NCBI GenBank assembly: GCA_017454945.1
Contig: JAFTCA010000010.1
Span: forward strand, 1-64,000
Direction: 5' to 3'
Length of the DNA: 64,000 bases
Origin: Bacteroidales bacterium
Lineage (GTDB): Bacteria > Bacteroidota > Bacteroidia > Bacteroidales > WCHB1-69
Positions within the stretch are counted from its first letter, which is position 1. Every line of letters starts with the position of its first letter. The notes below the pieces were generated by a model, which saw nothing but the letters and a program-made list of their open reading frames with translations, did no database searches and had not been told where the DNA came from. Positions 42,136 to 51,012 of the stretch are shown here, in pieces. The position numbers and the translations under genes were made by a program.

Positions 42136-43212
42136 ATGCCACGGAGAATTATTAAATCTACCGACAATAAAATTAGCCTAACATATAACGATGTTCAACA
42201 AGTATGCATCTGTATAACGCCATATGCATTACTACAATATTTTCTCATAAATGAATTACAGATATGCCAACAACATACTGTATACATTTTTGATGAATCA
42301 ATGAACCCCAGCATAAAGAAAAAACTCCCCCACATTTTTTTTCAAAATTATTTCAAAGAATCTTTCTTCAATAAAATCTATCGGAAATTTGTACGAATAT
42401 ACACAGCTTTAACACGATATCAGCATTATCCATTTTTAAAAACCGCTAAAATTTTTGCTCAAGACCATCGTTTCTTTTCACTATTTATCGGAAACAGACA
42501 ATACAGTTTACTTGAAGATGCTCCTAATGTTTTAGAGAGTGTATATCGCAAAAACAGTGCTGTGGAAATAACACGATATAAAAAAATTCACTCGTTTAGC
42601 GGACGACTTGAACAAGCAATTTACGGCACACCTTGTATTTATACTTATGGTAACAATAACCAATGTACTGATTTCTATCTTTCCAAAGCACCAGATGCTT
42701 TGGTTTTAGACGGAAAAAACGTACACATTAATTCTTTTCAATCTTTGTGGGAACAATCTTCTGATGAAAAGAAACAATTTATACTTGATATTTTCGATGT
42801 TACAAACGAAGATATGGTAATCCTCTCTCAAAAGCCCTTTATTTTCTTCTCCCAACCTTTGGATACTGATTTTAACATCAACAAAAACGAGTATTTCAAA
42901 ATACTTGAAAAAATCTTTTCAAAATACGATTATTCGAAATTACTAATTAAAGTTCATCCACGAGATACTTTTGATTATAAACGTTATTTCCCAAATATAT
43001 CCATATTTAACAAGACCATCAATTTACAACTTTTGATGCTCAATGGATTATCTTTTCAAAAGGCTATAACAATATGCTCTAGTGCCGTATACGATTTGCC
43101 TCAAGATATTGAAGTGGATTGGTTTGGACCTTCAATTCATCCTAACACACTAGAATATTGTGGTAAAGAATTATGTCCTCCCCGTCCTTATAACCAGGTT
43201 TATCTTGATTAA
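42136..43212 (+). CDS. Sialyltransferase-like glycosyltransferase (GT52 type)
   Basis: A 358-residue GT-B-type protein. It shows the three short motifs of bacterial sialyltransferases: LLEDAPN (125-131, the D/E-D-G/A motif), KVHPRD (272-277, the HP motif) and TICSSAVYD (312-320, the S-S/T motif). Enzymes of this group transfer a CMP-activated nonulosonic acid. At the end of a CMP-legionaminate locus it is the natural legionaminyl transferase; linkage and acceptor are unknown. Overall family identity is judged from motifs only. Confidence 0.78.
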   Translation: MPRRIIKSTDNKISLTYNDVQQVCICITPYALLQYFLINELQICQQHTVYIFDESMNPSIKKKLPHIFFQNYFKESFFNKIYRKFVRIYTALTRYQHYPFLKTAKIFAQDHRFFSLFIGNRQYSLLEDAPNVLESVYRKNSAVEITRYKKIHSFSGRLEQAIYGTPCIYTYGNNNQCTDFYLSKAPDALVLDGKNVHINSFQSLWEQSSDEKKQFILDIFDVTNEDMVILSQKPFIFFSQPLDTDFNINKNEYFKILEKIFSKYDYSKLLIKVHPRDTFDYKRYFPNISIFNKTINLQLLMLNGLSFQKAITICSSAVYDLPQDIEVDWFGPSIHPNTLEYCGKELCPPRPYNQVYLD

Positions 43213-43230
43213 AGAACTATTCTATTTTGT

Positions 43231-43310
43231 AAATTTCGTCAATTAAATGACCGAATTTACGTAAAAATCGTCAATCAAATGACTGAATTTACGTCAATTT
43301 CGTCATTTGG
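43231..43310. repeat. 32-base tandem repeat between converging genes
   Basis: Two full copies (43231-43262 and 43263-43294) and a partial third (43295 to about 43310), all with CGTCAAT-x-AAATGAC cores and GAATTTACGT ends. Each copy has a GTCA/TGAC inverted pair. It separates the plus-strand nonulosonate locus from the minus-strand decoration block and may act in termination. Confidence 0.85.
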
Positions 43311-43315
43311 AGCGC

Positions 43316-44353
43316 TTACACCTTAAACGTCTTCATCACCCATTTCACTATAGACGTAGGGATTAACCCGCCCAAGCAGAACACCAAATCCTTGGCATCC
43401 GAAATGTGGCGCAATGCCTCAAAATAGAGTTTGGCATTGGGACGAAAATGCCACCATGTTCCTTTGCCGAAGGCCAAGCCGTTGTAATAAGCCAATGTGG
43501 CGTTCATGTAGCGCTTGCGAACGGCCTTGTTAGGCTCATGTTGGTATAGCTCTTTGTATAAGGCGTATGTGGTAAAATTTTTCTTATTAATATCCACTTT
43601 GCTCCACACACCAGTATCAGTAATACGATAAGTGGCCATCACGTCTGGCATATAGTAGCCTTGAGAACCCTTCAAAGCATAGTAAACCATGTGCACATCA
43701 CGAGCATATTTAAACTGATTGAGCACCTCCTGATTTATGGCCTCCCGACGATACATTGTAGTCAATGTTTTGGTTATCCATACCCAAGGGAGTGTTTCAA
43801 ATGTGAAAGAAAATGGCTCGGTGTACAACTGATGAACTGGTGAAGGAATAAACCTCCCCTCACGCCACATATTCCAATTATGACAAACGATATTATAATC
43901 GGGATGCGTTTCTAAAAAATCTACCTGTTTTTGAAGTTTTTGCGGATCCGTCCAAAAGTCATCGCCTTCACAAAAAGCAAGATATTTGGCGGTATCGGTC
44001 CACTCGGTCACGTATGGGGCGCGCGACTTATGTTGACTATAATGATTTTCCTTCAACAACAAAACCGCAAAAAAACATTGGGAATTGACCTTGTGGCGAG
44101 CATATATGATGTGTGCATAGTCGGTATCCTTTTCGTAAGCAGCCCCATCCTCGTTCATATCGAATTGTTCTTTCATATATTGGCGAATGATGGCAGGCGT
44201 CTCGTCGGTGGATGCATCGTCAACAACAATCGAAACCACAGGGAATGTTGTTTGTTGTAACACAAACCCATTCATCGTTTGCTGGATATACTGTGCCTGA
44301 TTGTAAGTGGCGCAATAGGTACGGACTATATATTTGTAGGTGGATTCTTTCAT
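43316..44353 (-). CDS. Glycosyltransferase family 2
   Basis: A 345-residue GT-A enzyme. It has VRTYCATYNQAQYIQQ at the N-terminus, VVDDASTDET and the metal-binding EGDDFWTDPQKLQ. It is expected to add a sugar to the lipid-linked glycan on the cytoplasmic face. The donor is not evident. It is the last gene of the minus-strand block, 67 bases after the SDR gene. Confidence 0.9.
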   Translation of the reverse strand: MKESTYKYIVRTYCATYNQAQYIQQTMNGFVLQQTTFPVVSIVVDDASTDETPAIIRQYMKEQFDMNEDGAAYEKDTDYAHIIYARHKVNSQCFFAVLLLKENHYSQHKSRAPYVTEWTDTAKYLAFCEGDDFWTDPQKLQKQVDFLETHPDYNIVCHNWNMWREGRFIPSPVHQLYTEPFSFTFETLPWVWITKTLTTMYRREAINQEVLNQFKYARDVHMVYYALKGSQGYYMPDVMATYRITDTGVWSKVDINKKNFTTYALYKELYQHEPNKAVRKRYMNATLAYYNGLAFGKGTWWHFRPNAKLYFEALRHISDAKDLVFCLGGLIPTSIVKWVMKTFKV

Positions 44354-44420
44354 CTTTGGTGGTTTAATTTATAAATGGAGCCATCTTCTCCTGTTTTAGA
44401 AAAATACTGATATTGGGCGA

Positions 44421-45116
44421 TTATCTAAAACAATATCCTCCATTCACCTCCAACAAACTACCATTAACAAACTGATTATCAATACAAAATTCATAAGCGG
44501 CCACAATCTCATTTACTTGAGCAAACCGATGTATAGCTGTTTTTTTGTATATATTTTGTTTAATCTCCTCCGGCTTGGTAGTCTGCCAGGGGGTATCAAC
44601 AAAACCGGGTACAATAGCATTTACCGTAGTGTCAGTACCTTCAAATTCCTTAACAAGATTTTTTACCATGGCATGTACAGCTGCTTTGGTCACTCCATAG
44701 GCCAACACCATAGCATGTGGTTGTATTCCCATTTGCGAACCGGTAAACAGAATACGTGAACCATGCGGAATAATGGGATAGAACTCACGAACCATGATAT
44801 AATGCGAGTTGACAGCCACTTCCATCATCATATCCCACTCCACATCTTTCATTTCTGTAAAGCCGCTTCGGATACTCAGCCCTGCATTACAAACCAAACA
44901 ATCCAGATGATTGGTTTGGCTTTTCACATAGTTAATGAACCGATATACCTCATCACGTTTGGTTTGGTCTATTTTGTGAGCTTCAAAATTCTCATCATCT
45001 GTCTGAAAGTCGGGGCCGATGTATGTAGCAAAAACTTTATAACCTTTTTTAAGAAGCATATTTGCTACACCAAGTCCAATGCCTGAAGTGCCACCTGTTA
45101 CTACTGCATATTTCAT
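44421..45116 (-). CDS. Short-chain dehydrogenase/reductase (polyol module)
   Basis: A 231-residue classical SDR: TGGTSGIGLGVANML, NAG in VCNAGLS, catalytic Ser in FTGSQMG and YGVTK. It overlaps the cytidylyltransferase-oxidoreductase fusion gene by four bases. Together with that gene and LicD it suggests reduction of a keto-sugar or keto-triose phosphate to a polyol before or after CDP activation, which is an inference. Confidence 0.88.
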   Translation of the reverse strand: MKYAVVTGGTSGIGLGVANMLLKKGYKVFATYIGPDFQTDDENFEAHKIDQTKRDEVYRFINYVKSQTNHLDCLVCNAGLSIRSGFTEMKDVEWDMMMEVAVNSHYIMVREFYPIIPHGSRILFTGSQMGIQPHAMVLAYGVTKAAVHAMVKNLVKEFEGTDTTVNAIVPGFVDTPWQTTKPEEIKQNIYKKTAIHRFAQVNEIVAAYEFCIDNQFVNGSLLEVNGGYCFR

Positions 45117-46453
45117 ATCTCTGATACATTTTCACCATTATGGTATTTTTCAATAATTTCCGCTATCGCAACACTCTCTTTGCGGCGGAGTTTATAGCAA
45201 CTACGTCGATTGTTTACAATCATTGAAAGGAATTCCTGTATCTCATAGCGCAAACCCTCACCGTCGTAACTGTAGAAAAATTTCTTGTTTTTGGTCTGGT
45301 CTTCATAGCGAACCTCAAAAAAGTCGGTGAGCCACCATGGAGCCGGAACATAAACATAACCTTTGGTACCTGAAATCACCAGGTTGCCTTCGGTTTTCAC
45401 GCCAATACCCAATGTAAAGGAAGAGGTAGCATGAGGATAATTGATGATGCCTTTTGTATAGATGTCCACACCATTTTCCAGTTTGGTATGGAAGCTAACA
45501 TCCTTCCAATCAATACCTAACAATTTTATGATTGCCATCAATGTCAAAGGGGCGTGTTCATTCATCGCTCCACCAGCCTGCAAGCGGTCAAGTTCACGAG
45601 TTGGAGGCAAAACCTGCTTGGAAAGAGAGGCTATAACATCAACCACATCTCCAATGATACCACTCTTTACGAGTGTTACAATATGATTAAACGCTGGGCA
45701 ATAAGCGGTTTTGCTGGCCTCCATCAACACCAGGTTTCGCTCTTCAGCCATTTTATATAGTTCAAGCGCTTCGGATTTGCTCAGTGCAAAAGGTATTTCG
45801 CACAGGACATGCTTATTGGCCAAAAGACTTCTCTTCACATAGTCGTAATGTGTCAAATGAGGAGAAGCCACATACACCACATCTACATTCTGGATAAATT
45901 GTTCAAAATCTGTATAGGCTTGAATACCATATATTTGTGCAAAACTATCGGCTTCTTTTTGATTTGGATTCAAAACGGCTACAACTTGTGCTCCATTAAC
46001 CACTTTGGTCTCTGGTACAAAACGACGGGCAATACGTCCGCTCCCAATAATTCCTATGCGATAAACTGCCTGACTCTCTTCCCTAAGCAGAGTGGAAGAA
46101 ATGCCTTCTGTGCGGGGAAGGTAAACCACCTTGCAATACTCATTCAGATAGTCGAATTTTCCTTCCCAATCGCTGCCAATAGCAAAAATGTCCACATCGT
46201 ATTTCTGGATATCATCTATCTTTTGCCCGAGGTAGTCTTCAATAATAACTTCATCAGCATAACCAGTGGCTTTCACCGCTTCTACTCGCTCCAACACATT
46301 GTTGCGCACATTAAGTTTGCCCCTTCCTCGGTCAAAGCTGTCGCTGGTAACACCAACTATAAGATAGTCTCCCAATTCTTTGGCACGACGCAACAGGTTA
46401 ATATGCCCTTGGTGCAAGAGGTCGTATGTGCCGTATGTAATGACTCTAACCAT
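45113..46453 (-). CDS. Fusion of TagD-like cytidylyltransferase and Gfo/Idh oxidoreductase
   Basis: A 446-residue two-domain protein. Residues 1 to about 130 match glycerol-3-phosphate cytidylyltransferase: GTYDLLHQGHINLLRRAKEL with the HxGH signature, and RTEGISSTLLREE. Residues from about 135 on form a Gfo/Idh oxidoreductase (RIGIIGSGRIARRF), with EIPFALS in place of the EKP block. The fusion suggests that one protein both makes the alcohol and activates it as a CDP-polyol. Glycerol, 2-glycerol or a longer polyol are all possible. It overlaps the SDR gene by four bases and is 11 bases downstream of LicD. Confidence 0.88.
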   Translation of the reverse strand: MVRVITYGTYDLLHQGHINLLRRAKELGDYLIVGVTSDSFDRGRGKLNVRNNVLERVEAVKATGYADEVIIEDYLGQKIDDIQKYDVDIFAIGSDWEGKFDYLNEYCKVVYLPRTEGISSTLLREESQAVYRIGIIGSGRIARRFVPETKVVNGAQVVAVLNPNQKEADSFAQIYGIQAYTDFEQFIQNVDVVYVASPHLTHYDYVKRSLLANKHVLCEIPFALSKSEALELYKMAEERNLVLMEASKTAYCPAFNHIVTLVKSGIIGDVVDVIASLSKQVLPPTRELDRLQAGGAMNEHAPLTLMAIIKLLGIDWKDVSFHTKLENGVDIYTKGIINYPHATSSFTLGIGVKTEGNLVISGTKGYVYVPAPWWLTDFFEVRYEDQTKNKKFFYSYDGEGLRYEIQEFLSMIVNNRRSCYKLRRKESVAIAEIIEKYHNGENVSEI

Positions 46454-46464
46454 AATAAAAATAA

Positions 46465-47403
46465 TTACAAAGTAACACCGATAGCATTTTCTAAAGACAA
46501 ATCATCCATGGCTGTATAGTATGTATATGGATGATCCGGATCAAAAAATATTTGATTGTTTTTACTTCCACGCTCTTCTACAGGCGGAAACTGCATGTAA
46601 TCTCCAAATGTCGCATTAAGAACATCTTTCCAGCCCACAGGGATTTTCACATCCATATTTTCAAAACGATGAGAGATACTATCTGCGAAGGCACTTGAAG
46701 GATATACATGTTTTAAAGGTTCACGTGTTATGGCATTATAGATAGTCATATAGTCGGAACCTTCATCAGCAGGATTTGACGCTAAACCATGAAGATTATT
46801 GAACGATTGATAGGGGTCATCGACATAATAGGTCACCAAATCTCTTTTTTGTCTTTCATTTAATCCCTTACAATTCCTTTTCATGAAATTTGTACACTGC
46901 AGGAAATATTTCAATATTTCCTTTCTCTCCTCCTCCACTTTATCTATACTGCAGTAATCTATTGGGAAAATATCTATAGGCACGCCCATATTAAACCCAT
47001 TTCTCCTAAAAAGTTTAGGAATAAACGTGGTATCACTATTAACCAAACAAATAACAGGATATAAGCAAGTTGGATCTGAAAAAGGTGTCCTTAAAAAATA
47101 TGGGGAGGACAGCTCATGAGGAGCAACCTTTATAAATTCCTCATAATCTTTGCGGAGCATACCAATATCCAAATCATCATCCCATGGAATAAAGCCATTA
47201 TGTCTAATAGCCCCCAAAAGTCCGCCAAACGTAAAGAAATATTTCAATCCATATTTTTCGCATATATCGGCTACAACCAAGTATAAATCAAGCTGGATAG
47301 CCCAATTTTTTTTCATATATGCTGGTATTAGGTAGTCGCATCTCACTTCTTCCTTGAAGAAATCCTCACCGAGGATGGCCCTCATGTCATGTTTTGTTTG
47401 CAT
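46465..47403 (-). CDS. LicD family phosphotransferase
   Basis: A 312-residue LicD-family protein with the core GGLLGAIRHNGFIPWDDDLD, the nucleotidyltransferase-fold metal site. The family moves phosphocholine, or a polyol-phosphate as in fukutin-related protein, from a CDP donor to a glycan. Next to a CDP-polyol fusion enzyme and with no choline uptake or kinase gene nearby, polyol phosphate is the more likely group. The frame begins at TTG 47418; ATG 47403 (MQTKHDM) is preferred. A near-consensus -7 (TATTTTTA) lies just upstream. Confidence 0.88.
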   Translation of the reverse strand: MQTKHDMRAILGEDFFKEEVRCDYLIPAYMKKNWAIQLDLYLVVADICEKYGLKYFFTFGGLLGAIRHNGFIPWDDDLDIGMLRKDYEEFIKVAPHELSSPYFLRTPFSDPTCLYPVICLVNSDTTFIPKLFRRNGFNMGVPIDIFPIDYCSIDKVEEERKEILKYFLQCTNFMKRNCKGLNERQKRDLVTYYVDDPYQSFNNLHGLASNPADEGSDYMTIYNAITREPLKHVYPSSAFADSISHRFENMDVKIPVGWKDVLNATFGDYMQFPPVEERGSKNNQIFFDPDHPYTYYTAMDDLSLENAIGVTL

Positions 47404-47532
47404 AATTGTTAGTATCAATATTTAATTGGTAAAAATACAACTTTTCTTTCATTCTATCGTTTTTCCACATCTTTCTTTGTCGGAACGATGACGGAAGATT
47501 AAGAGTTGTCATGTAACAAGTTCGCTAAACAT

Positions 47533-48189
47533 TTATAAGTCTTTCACAGGGGCCTTTGCATTTATTGCTTTTCGCAAATCATAGCCGTCCAATTCAAACT
47601 CCTCGTTATGTCCCGGACAAACATGCAGGCCTTGGCCCAACAGTGTGCGGAGGATCTCTATCGAATCTTTCAGTTTCAGCGTGTCTCCACCGCGCAGTTT
47701 GGTTACAGTGCGCAAGTTGTGGATTAACGTATCACCTGTAAACAACAGATTGTCAACCTGCAAGCACACCGAATCTTCCGAGTGGCCAGGGGTAAAGAGC
47801 ACTTTTAGCGTCACATTAGGCCATAAGGCTAACGAGTTATTGTAGAGCCGTACATCCGCAGCCGACGAGACTACAATATCTTCAATCGGAGCATAATACG
47901 AATTGTTTTTTCTGGCATCAAAAAGCAGAGATTTGCCATATTCATTCGCTACATAGATGGAGCATTGCGGATATTCTTCCAGCACCTTGTTGATGCCGTA
48001 TAGATGATCGAAATGTCCGTGGGTTAACAGGACTCCCAACACTTCCGATTTCCCATGAGCCTGCATCCATTGCCAAACAGGCTGAATGTCGCCCGGATCC
48101 ACCAGCCAAACCGCCTTTTCATCTTCTTTGGAAAGAATGTAGGTATTGGAGGTAAATTGCGTATTGACAAGGCGAGCGAACTGTATCAT
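47533..48189 (-). CDS. MBL-fold metallohydrolase (glyoxalase II-like)
   Basis: A 218-residue metallo-beta-lactamase-fold protein with the metal motifs LTHGHFDHLYG, TPGHSEDS, FTGDTL and CPGHNEE. Glyoxalase II-type members hydrolyse thioesters. Eight bases after the KAS III-like gene, a thioesterase or editing role in the carrier-protein module is possible but unproven. Confidence 0.88.
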   Translation of the reverse strand: MIQFARLVNTQFTSNTYILSKEDEKAVWLVDPGDIQPVWQWMQAHGKSEVLGVLLTHGHFDHLYGINKVLEEYPQCSIYVANEYGKSLLFDARKNNSYYAPIEDIVVSSAADVRLYNNSLALWPNVTLKVLFTPGHSEDSVCLQVDNLLFTGDTLIHNLRTVTKLRGGDTLKLKDSIEILRTLLGQGLHVCPGHNEEFELDGYDLRKAINAKAPVKDL

Positions 48190-48197
48190 AGAGGTCG

Positions 48198-49274
48198 TCA
48201 GGATTGGTGCGGGTAATCCAAAAACTTGCAGACAGGCGCTTCCATATCCATCAGCACGGCACCCAAAGACATGCCTGTACCGAAAGCGGCAAACATCACT
48301 TTCTTACGCTTGCCATCGGCAAACATCTCCTTATGATGCTCGCACATCGTTACGGGTATGGTAGCACTGCTGCTGTTGCCGTACTTGGGCACTATGTCAT
48401 TGAATAGCTTCTCTTCTGTAACTCCAAGTCGCTGAGACAGTTTCTTTAAGGTAAAGCTACTTGACTGATGGCAAACAAAATAGTCGATATCTTCAATTTT
48501 ATCGCCCGATTTCGCCAACAGTTCCTCCATCACTTCTGGCGTCTTATTAATGATGATATTAAACACCAAATCGCCTTGCATCATCAAATGCTGGTTACCG
48601 CGCCAATTGCCAAATTCGTCTGGTTTCTCCACCGTCGTTTCTGGTGTTATGGGCATTCTTGTGCCACCGGCGGGAATATAAACGGCAAAAGCATCTTTAC
48701 CATCATTCTTCAAGGAGCAATAGGCAATATTTTCATTCTCACAATTTTCTATCACACTGATAGTCACCGCATCACCCGTAATAGGTCGACTTGCGCGGTC
48801 TCTTGTTGACACACGGAAAGTGAGCATATCGCCAGCGATGAGCAATACTTTCTTGTTGCGCATGGCTTCCAGCGTCATAAAGGAATAGGTAAGTCCTACA
48901 GTATAGCCACAACAACCCTGCGAGATGTCGAGGCAAACCACGTCTTCGTCAAAGTCAAACTTACCTTGTACAATATTCGAAATGGGCGGTATAAAATGAT
49001 CCGGCGACGTGGTTGTCACGATGATAGCGCCTATTTCGCTCTCCTTAAAAACTCCATCTTGAAGCATCTTTGTTATGCCATAAATAGCATAGTCGCCTAC
49101 CGTCTCCCCTTCCAGTGCCACACGACGGGTACCAAACCCCATCACACGTTTCAGTTTTTTCATCTGGATTTCTGAAAAGGAGTAATTTCCAGCCTCATCC
49201 ATAAAATCCACCTCATGAGAAGGTAGTACAGAATATACCGCACTAATTTTCTTATTCTTAAAAGAAGTTAACAT
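48198..49274 (-). CDS. 3-oxoacyl-ACP synthase III-like enzyme (KAS III family)
   Basis: A 358-residue thiolase-fold synthase with the FabH-type triad: Cys121 in DISQGCCGY, His in VCHQSSSF and Asn in YGNSSSATIP. KAS III enzymes condense an acyl-CoA with malonyl-ACP, or transfer acyl groups. It sits two bases after a carrier-protein gene, so that carrier is probably its partner. It is part of the glycan locus rather than a fatty-acid operon, so a special short acyl product such as acetoacetyl or 3-hydroxybutyryl is inferred. Confidence 0.9.
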   Translation of the reverse strand: MLTSFKNKKISAVYSVLPSHEVDFMDEAGNYSFSEIQMKKLKRVMGFGTRRVALEGETVGDYAIYGITKMLQDGVFKESEIGAIIVTTTSPDHFIPPISNIVQGKFDFDEDVVCLDISQGCCGYTVGLTYSFMTLEAMRNKKVLLIAGDMLTFRVSTRDRASRPITGDAVTISVIENCENENIAYCSLKNDGKDAFAVYIPAGGTRMPITPETTVEKPDEFGNWRGNQHLMMQGDLVFNIIINKTPEVMEELLAKSGDKIEDIDYFVCHQSSSFTLKKLSQRLGVTEEKLFNDIVPKYGNSSSATIPVTMCEHHKEMFADGKRKKVMFAAFGTGMSLGAVLMDMEAPVCKFLDYPHQS

Positions 49275-49276
49275 GG

Positions 49277-49507
49277 TTATTTTCTATTTCTCTCAATGGT
49301 TTGACAAATGGCCTCAATGTTGCAAAAATTTTCCGGAACCACGTCCATACCGCTGATAGCAACACCCATAGCCGTTTCTATCTCATCGACCAAAGTGACG
49401 ATATCAAACGAATCCAGCATACCCTCTTCGATGAAGTCAACACCTTCTTGCGTAAAGTCGAACTCAGGGCGCAATTCCGTTAAAATCTTGATGATTTGTT
49501 CTTTCAT
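49277..49507 (-). CDS. Acyl/aminoacyl carrier protein 1 (DltC-like)
   Basis: A 76-residue four-helix carrier protein. The phosphopantetheine serine is Ser33 in GMLDSFDIVTLVDEIE. This stretch resembles DltC (the D-alanyl carrier protein) more than fatty-acid AcpP. It lies between the Fic gene (four bases) and the KAS III-like gene (two bases). Together with the DltA-like ligase at 51.9-53.4 kb it may carry an activated amino or hydroxy acid. Confidence 0.9.
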   Translation of the reverse strand: MKEQIIKILTELRPEFDFTQEGVDFIEEGMLDSFDIVTLVDEIETAMGVAISGMDVVPENFCNIEAICQTIERNRK

Positions 49508-49511
49508 ATTG

Positions 49512-50990
49512 TTATAATTTTTCGAATTTTAATTTACTAATATTAGGGTCTTCAAAAGCATTGCATTGCGTTAAGTATTCCAACAAATTCCGGAAATCTC
49601 TCCCATACAATGTACTACTGAAATGATGAAGAGTGGTCATTGACTTGATATATGCATCAGGTACACTTTGTCTGCTTAATCTCCTCAAAGAAAGCAAGTA
49701 GTCCTCTCTGTAAACGGTTGGGACAATGATTTTTGCCTCTCCCGCCCGAAACAGTTCCGCATTCATCATAATACGAGCCATACGGCCATTACCATCTTGA
49801 AATGGATGCACCTCCGATATAAGGAACATCATATAAATGGCCTTTGCTATAGGCGAAGTAAGCGCAGCATAGTAACCAAAACCTGCTTCCAGCGTTCCAC
49901 GCACACGAGCCACTTCCACAAATTCGGTGTTGCCAGCACGATTGTTTTTCTCCTTGAAATGCCCAGGGTTCAAATCTGGACGGCCCTCTAACAATATGAA
50001 ATGCCTATGACACAGAATCTCAAAAAGTTCTTGTGCGGAGGTTGGATAGGCTCTCATTTCCATTCGGTTAGAAACAAGATGGAATGTTCCCAAAATGTCG
50101 TGTGAATCTTCTGTTCTTTTTGGGAGGGTAATGCCAGTTTCCACAATCTGCTGAGCTTCAGCCACTGTAAACTCCGTACCCTCTATATAGTTGGAGAAAT
50201 AACTTTCAAAAAAAGCAATGTGAAGATACTCCTTTTCAGTTTGAAAGGGAACAAGTCGCGACAAAAAATGCCGGTTTTGCAATTCATCATATAGTTTTTC
50301 AAAAAGTTCAATTCGTTTCTCATCGTATGGAAGTCCCGCTGCCGCAGCCTTAGCAACAGGCCCTGTAAGAACCTTTGATGAGTGCGTGTTCAATAAAGCC
50401 GAAATCAAAACATTGATTTTGCCAAATTCGGCCATCATTCCCAACCGTTCAGCAGTTTCATGAAGGGTGTCTCGATATAGATTCAATTGATCCTCCCCTC
50501 CAGCCACCAGCACACTTTCCAATTTTCGCTCAATCACGGCAACAGGAAGCGTTTTTGACTCGTCTCCTTGTTTGCGACTATCCTGCATATTCTCCAACAT
50601 CCAACGGTACTCACTAGCGATAAACATTTTCCCATATACCATATCTTTCACGTCAGCTGCAGGTCCCTTAAGCATATAAATAGTCACTCCTGGCAAATCG
50701 CTGATTTTGCGAGCGTATTTGCCCGTAATGAAAAAATTTCCTGCTTGGGTTATGCGCATTTCACAAGCACTTCGGTGACTAATAACAGCTTGGGGAAAAC
50801 GCCAATTTAAAATGCTGAGTATGTTGCGTCTGACAATCATTTCGGGACTGTCGATGAAGTTGGTCGAATAAAGGCGTGGCGCAATTTTGCGCAGACGGTT
50901 CTGCTTCACCATGCGTGATATTTGATGCGAAACATCCGGATTTGATGAGGCAAAAACTATCTCTTTTTTAAAATCAACCAACGATTCCAT
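49512..50990 (-). CDS. Fic-domain AMP-transferase with N-terminal winged-helix domain and inhibitory motif
   Basis: A 492-residue protein. The N-terminal ~130 residues look like an AbiEi-type winged-helix regulator (MVKQNRLRKIAPRLYSTNF). The Fic core has HPFQDGNGRMAR (395-406), a complete catalytic motif. An inhibitory helix with SNYIEG (266-271) precedes the core, as in self-inhibited class II Fic proteins. Fic enzymes attach AMP to target proteins. It has its own promoter with repeated CGCAAAA/TTTTGCG boxes and interrupts the acyl-activation operon, so it may be an insertion or a regulator of the locus. Targets are unknown. Confidence 0.9.
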   Translation of the reverse strand: MESLVDFKKEIVFASSNPDVSHQISRMVKQNRLRKIAPRLYSTNFIDSPEMIVRRNILSILNWRFPQAVISHRSACEMRITQAGNFFITGKYARKISDLPGVTIYMLKGPAADVKDMVYGKMFIASEYRWMLENMQDSRKQGDESKTLPVAVIERKLESVLVAGGEDQLNLYRDTLHETAERLGMMAEFGKINVLISALLNTHSSKVLTGPVAKAAAAGLPYDEKRIELFEKLYDELQNRHFLSRLVPFQTEKEYLHIAFFESYFSNYIEGTEFTVAEAQQIVETGITLPKRTEDSHDILGTFHLVSNRMEMRAYPTSAQELFEILCHRHFILLEGRPDLNPGHFKEKNNRAGNTEFVEVARVRGTLEAGFGYYAALTSPIAKAIYMMFLISEVHPFQDGNGRMARIMMNAELFRAGEAKIIVPTVYREDYLLSLRRLSRQSVPDAYIKSMTTLHHFSSTLYGRDFRNLLEYLTQCNAFEDPNISKLKFEKL

Positions 50991-51012
50991 ACAAATTTTT
51001 CAGTTTAATGAC

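Noticed and set aside
43231..43310. CRISPR or attachment site
   Set aside because: The 32-base units are directly abutting without spacers, and there is no integrase, tRNA or flanking duplication nearby.
46465..47403. Phosphocholine decoration by the LicD protein
   Set aside because: No choline kinase, choline transporter or choline-type cytidylyltransferase is next to it. The adjacent cytidylyltransferase is of the glycerol-phosphate (TagD) type, so a polyol phosphate is favoured, though choline is not excluded.
49277..50990. Toxin-antitoxin pair made of the Fic gene and the small gene next to it
   Set aside because: The small gene encodes a carrier protein with a phosphopantetheine serine, not an antitoxin. 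The Fic protein has its inhibitory motif within itself.
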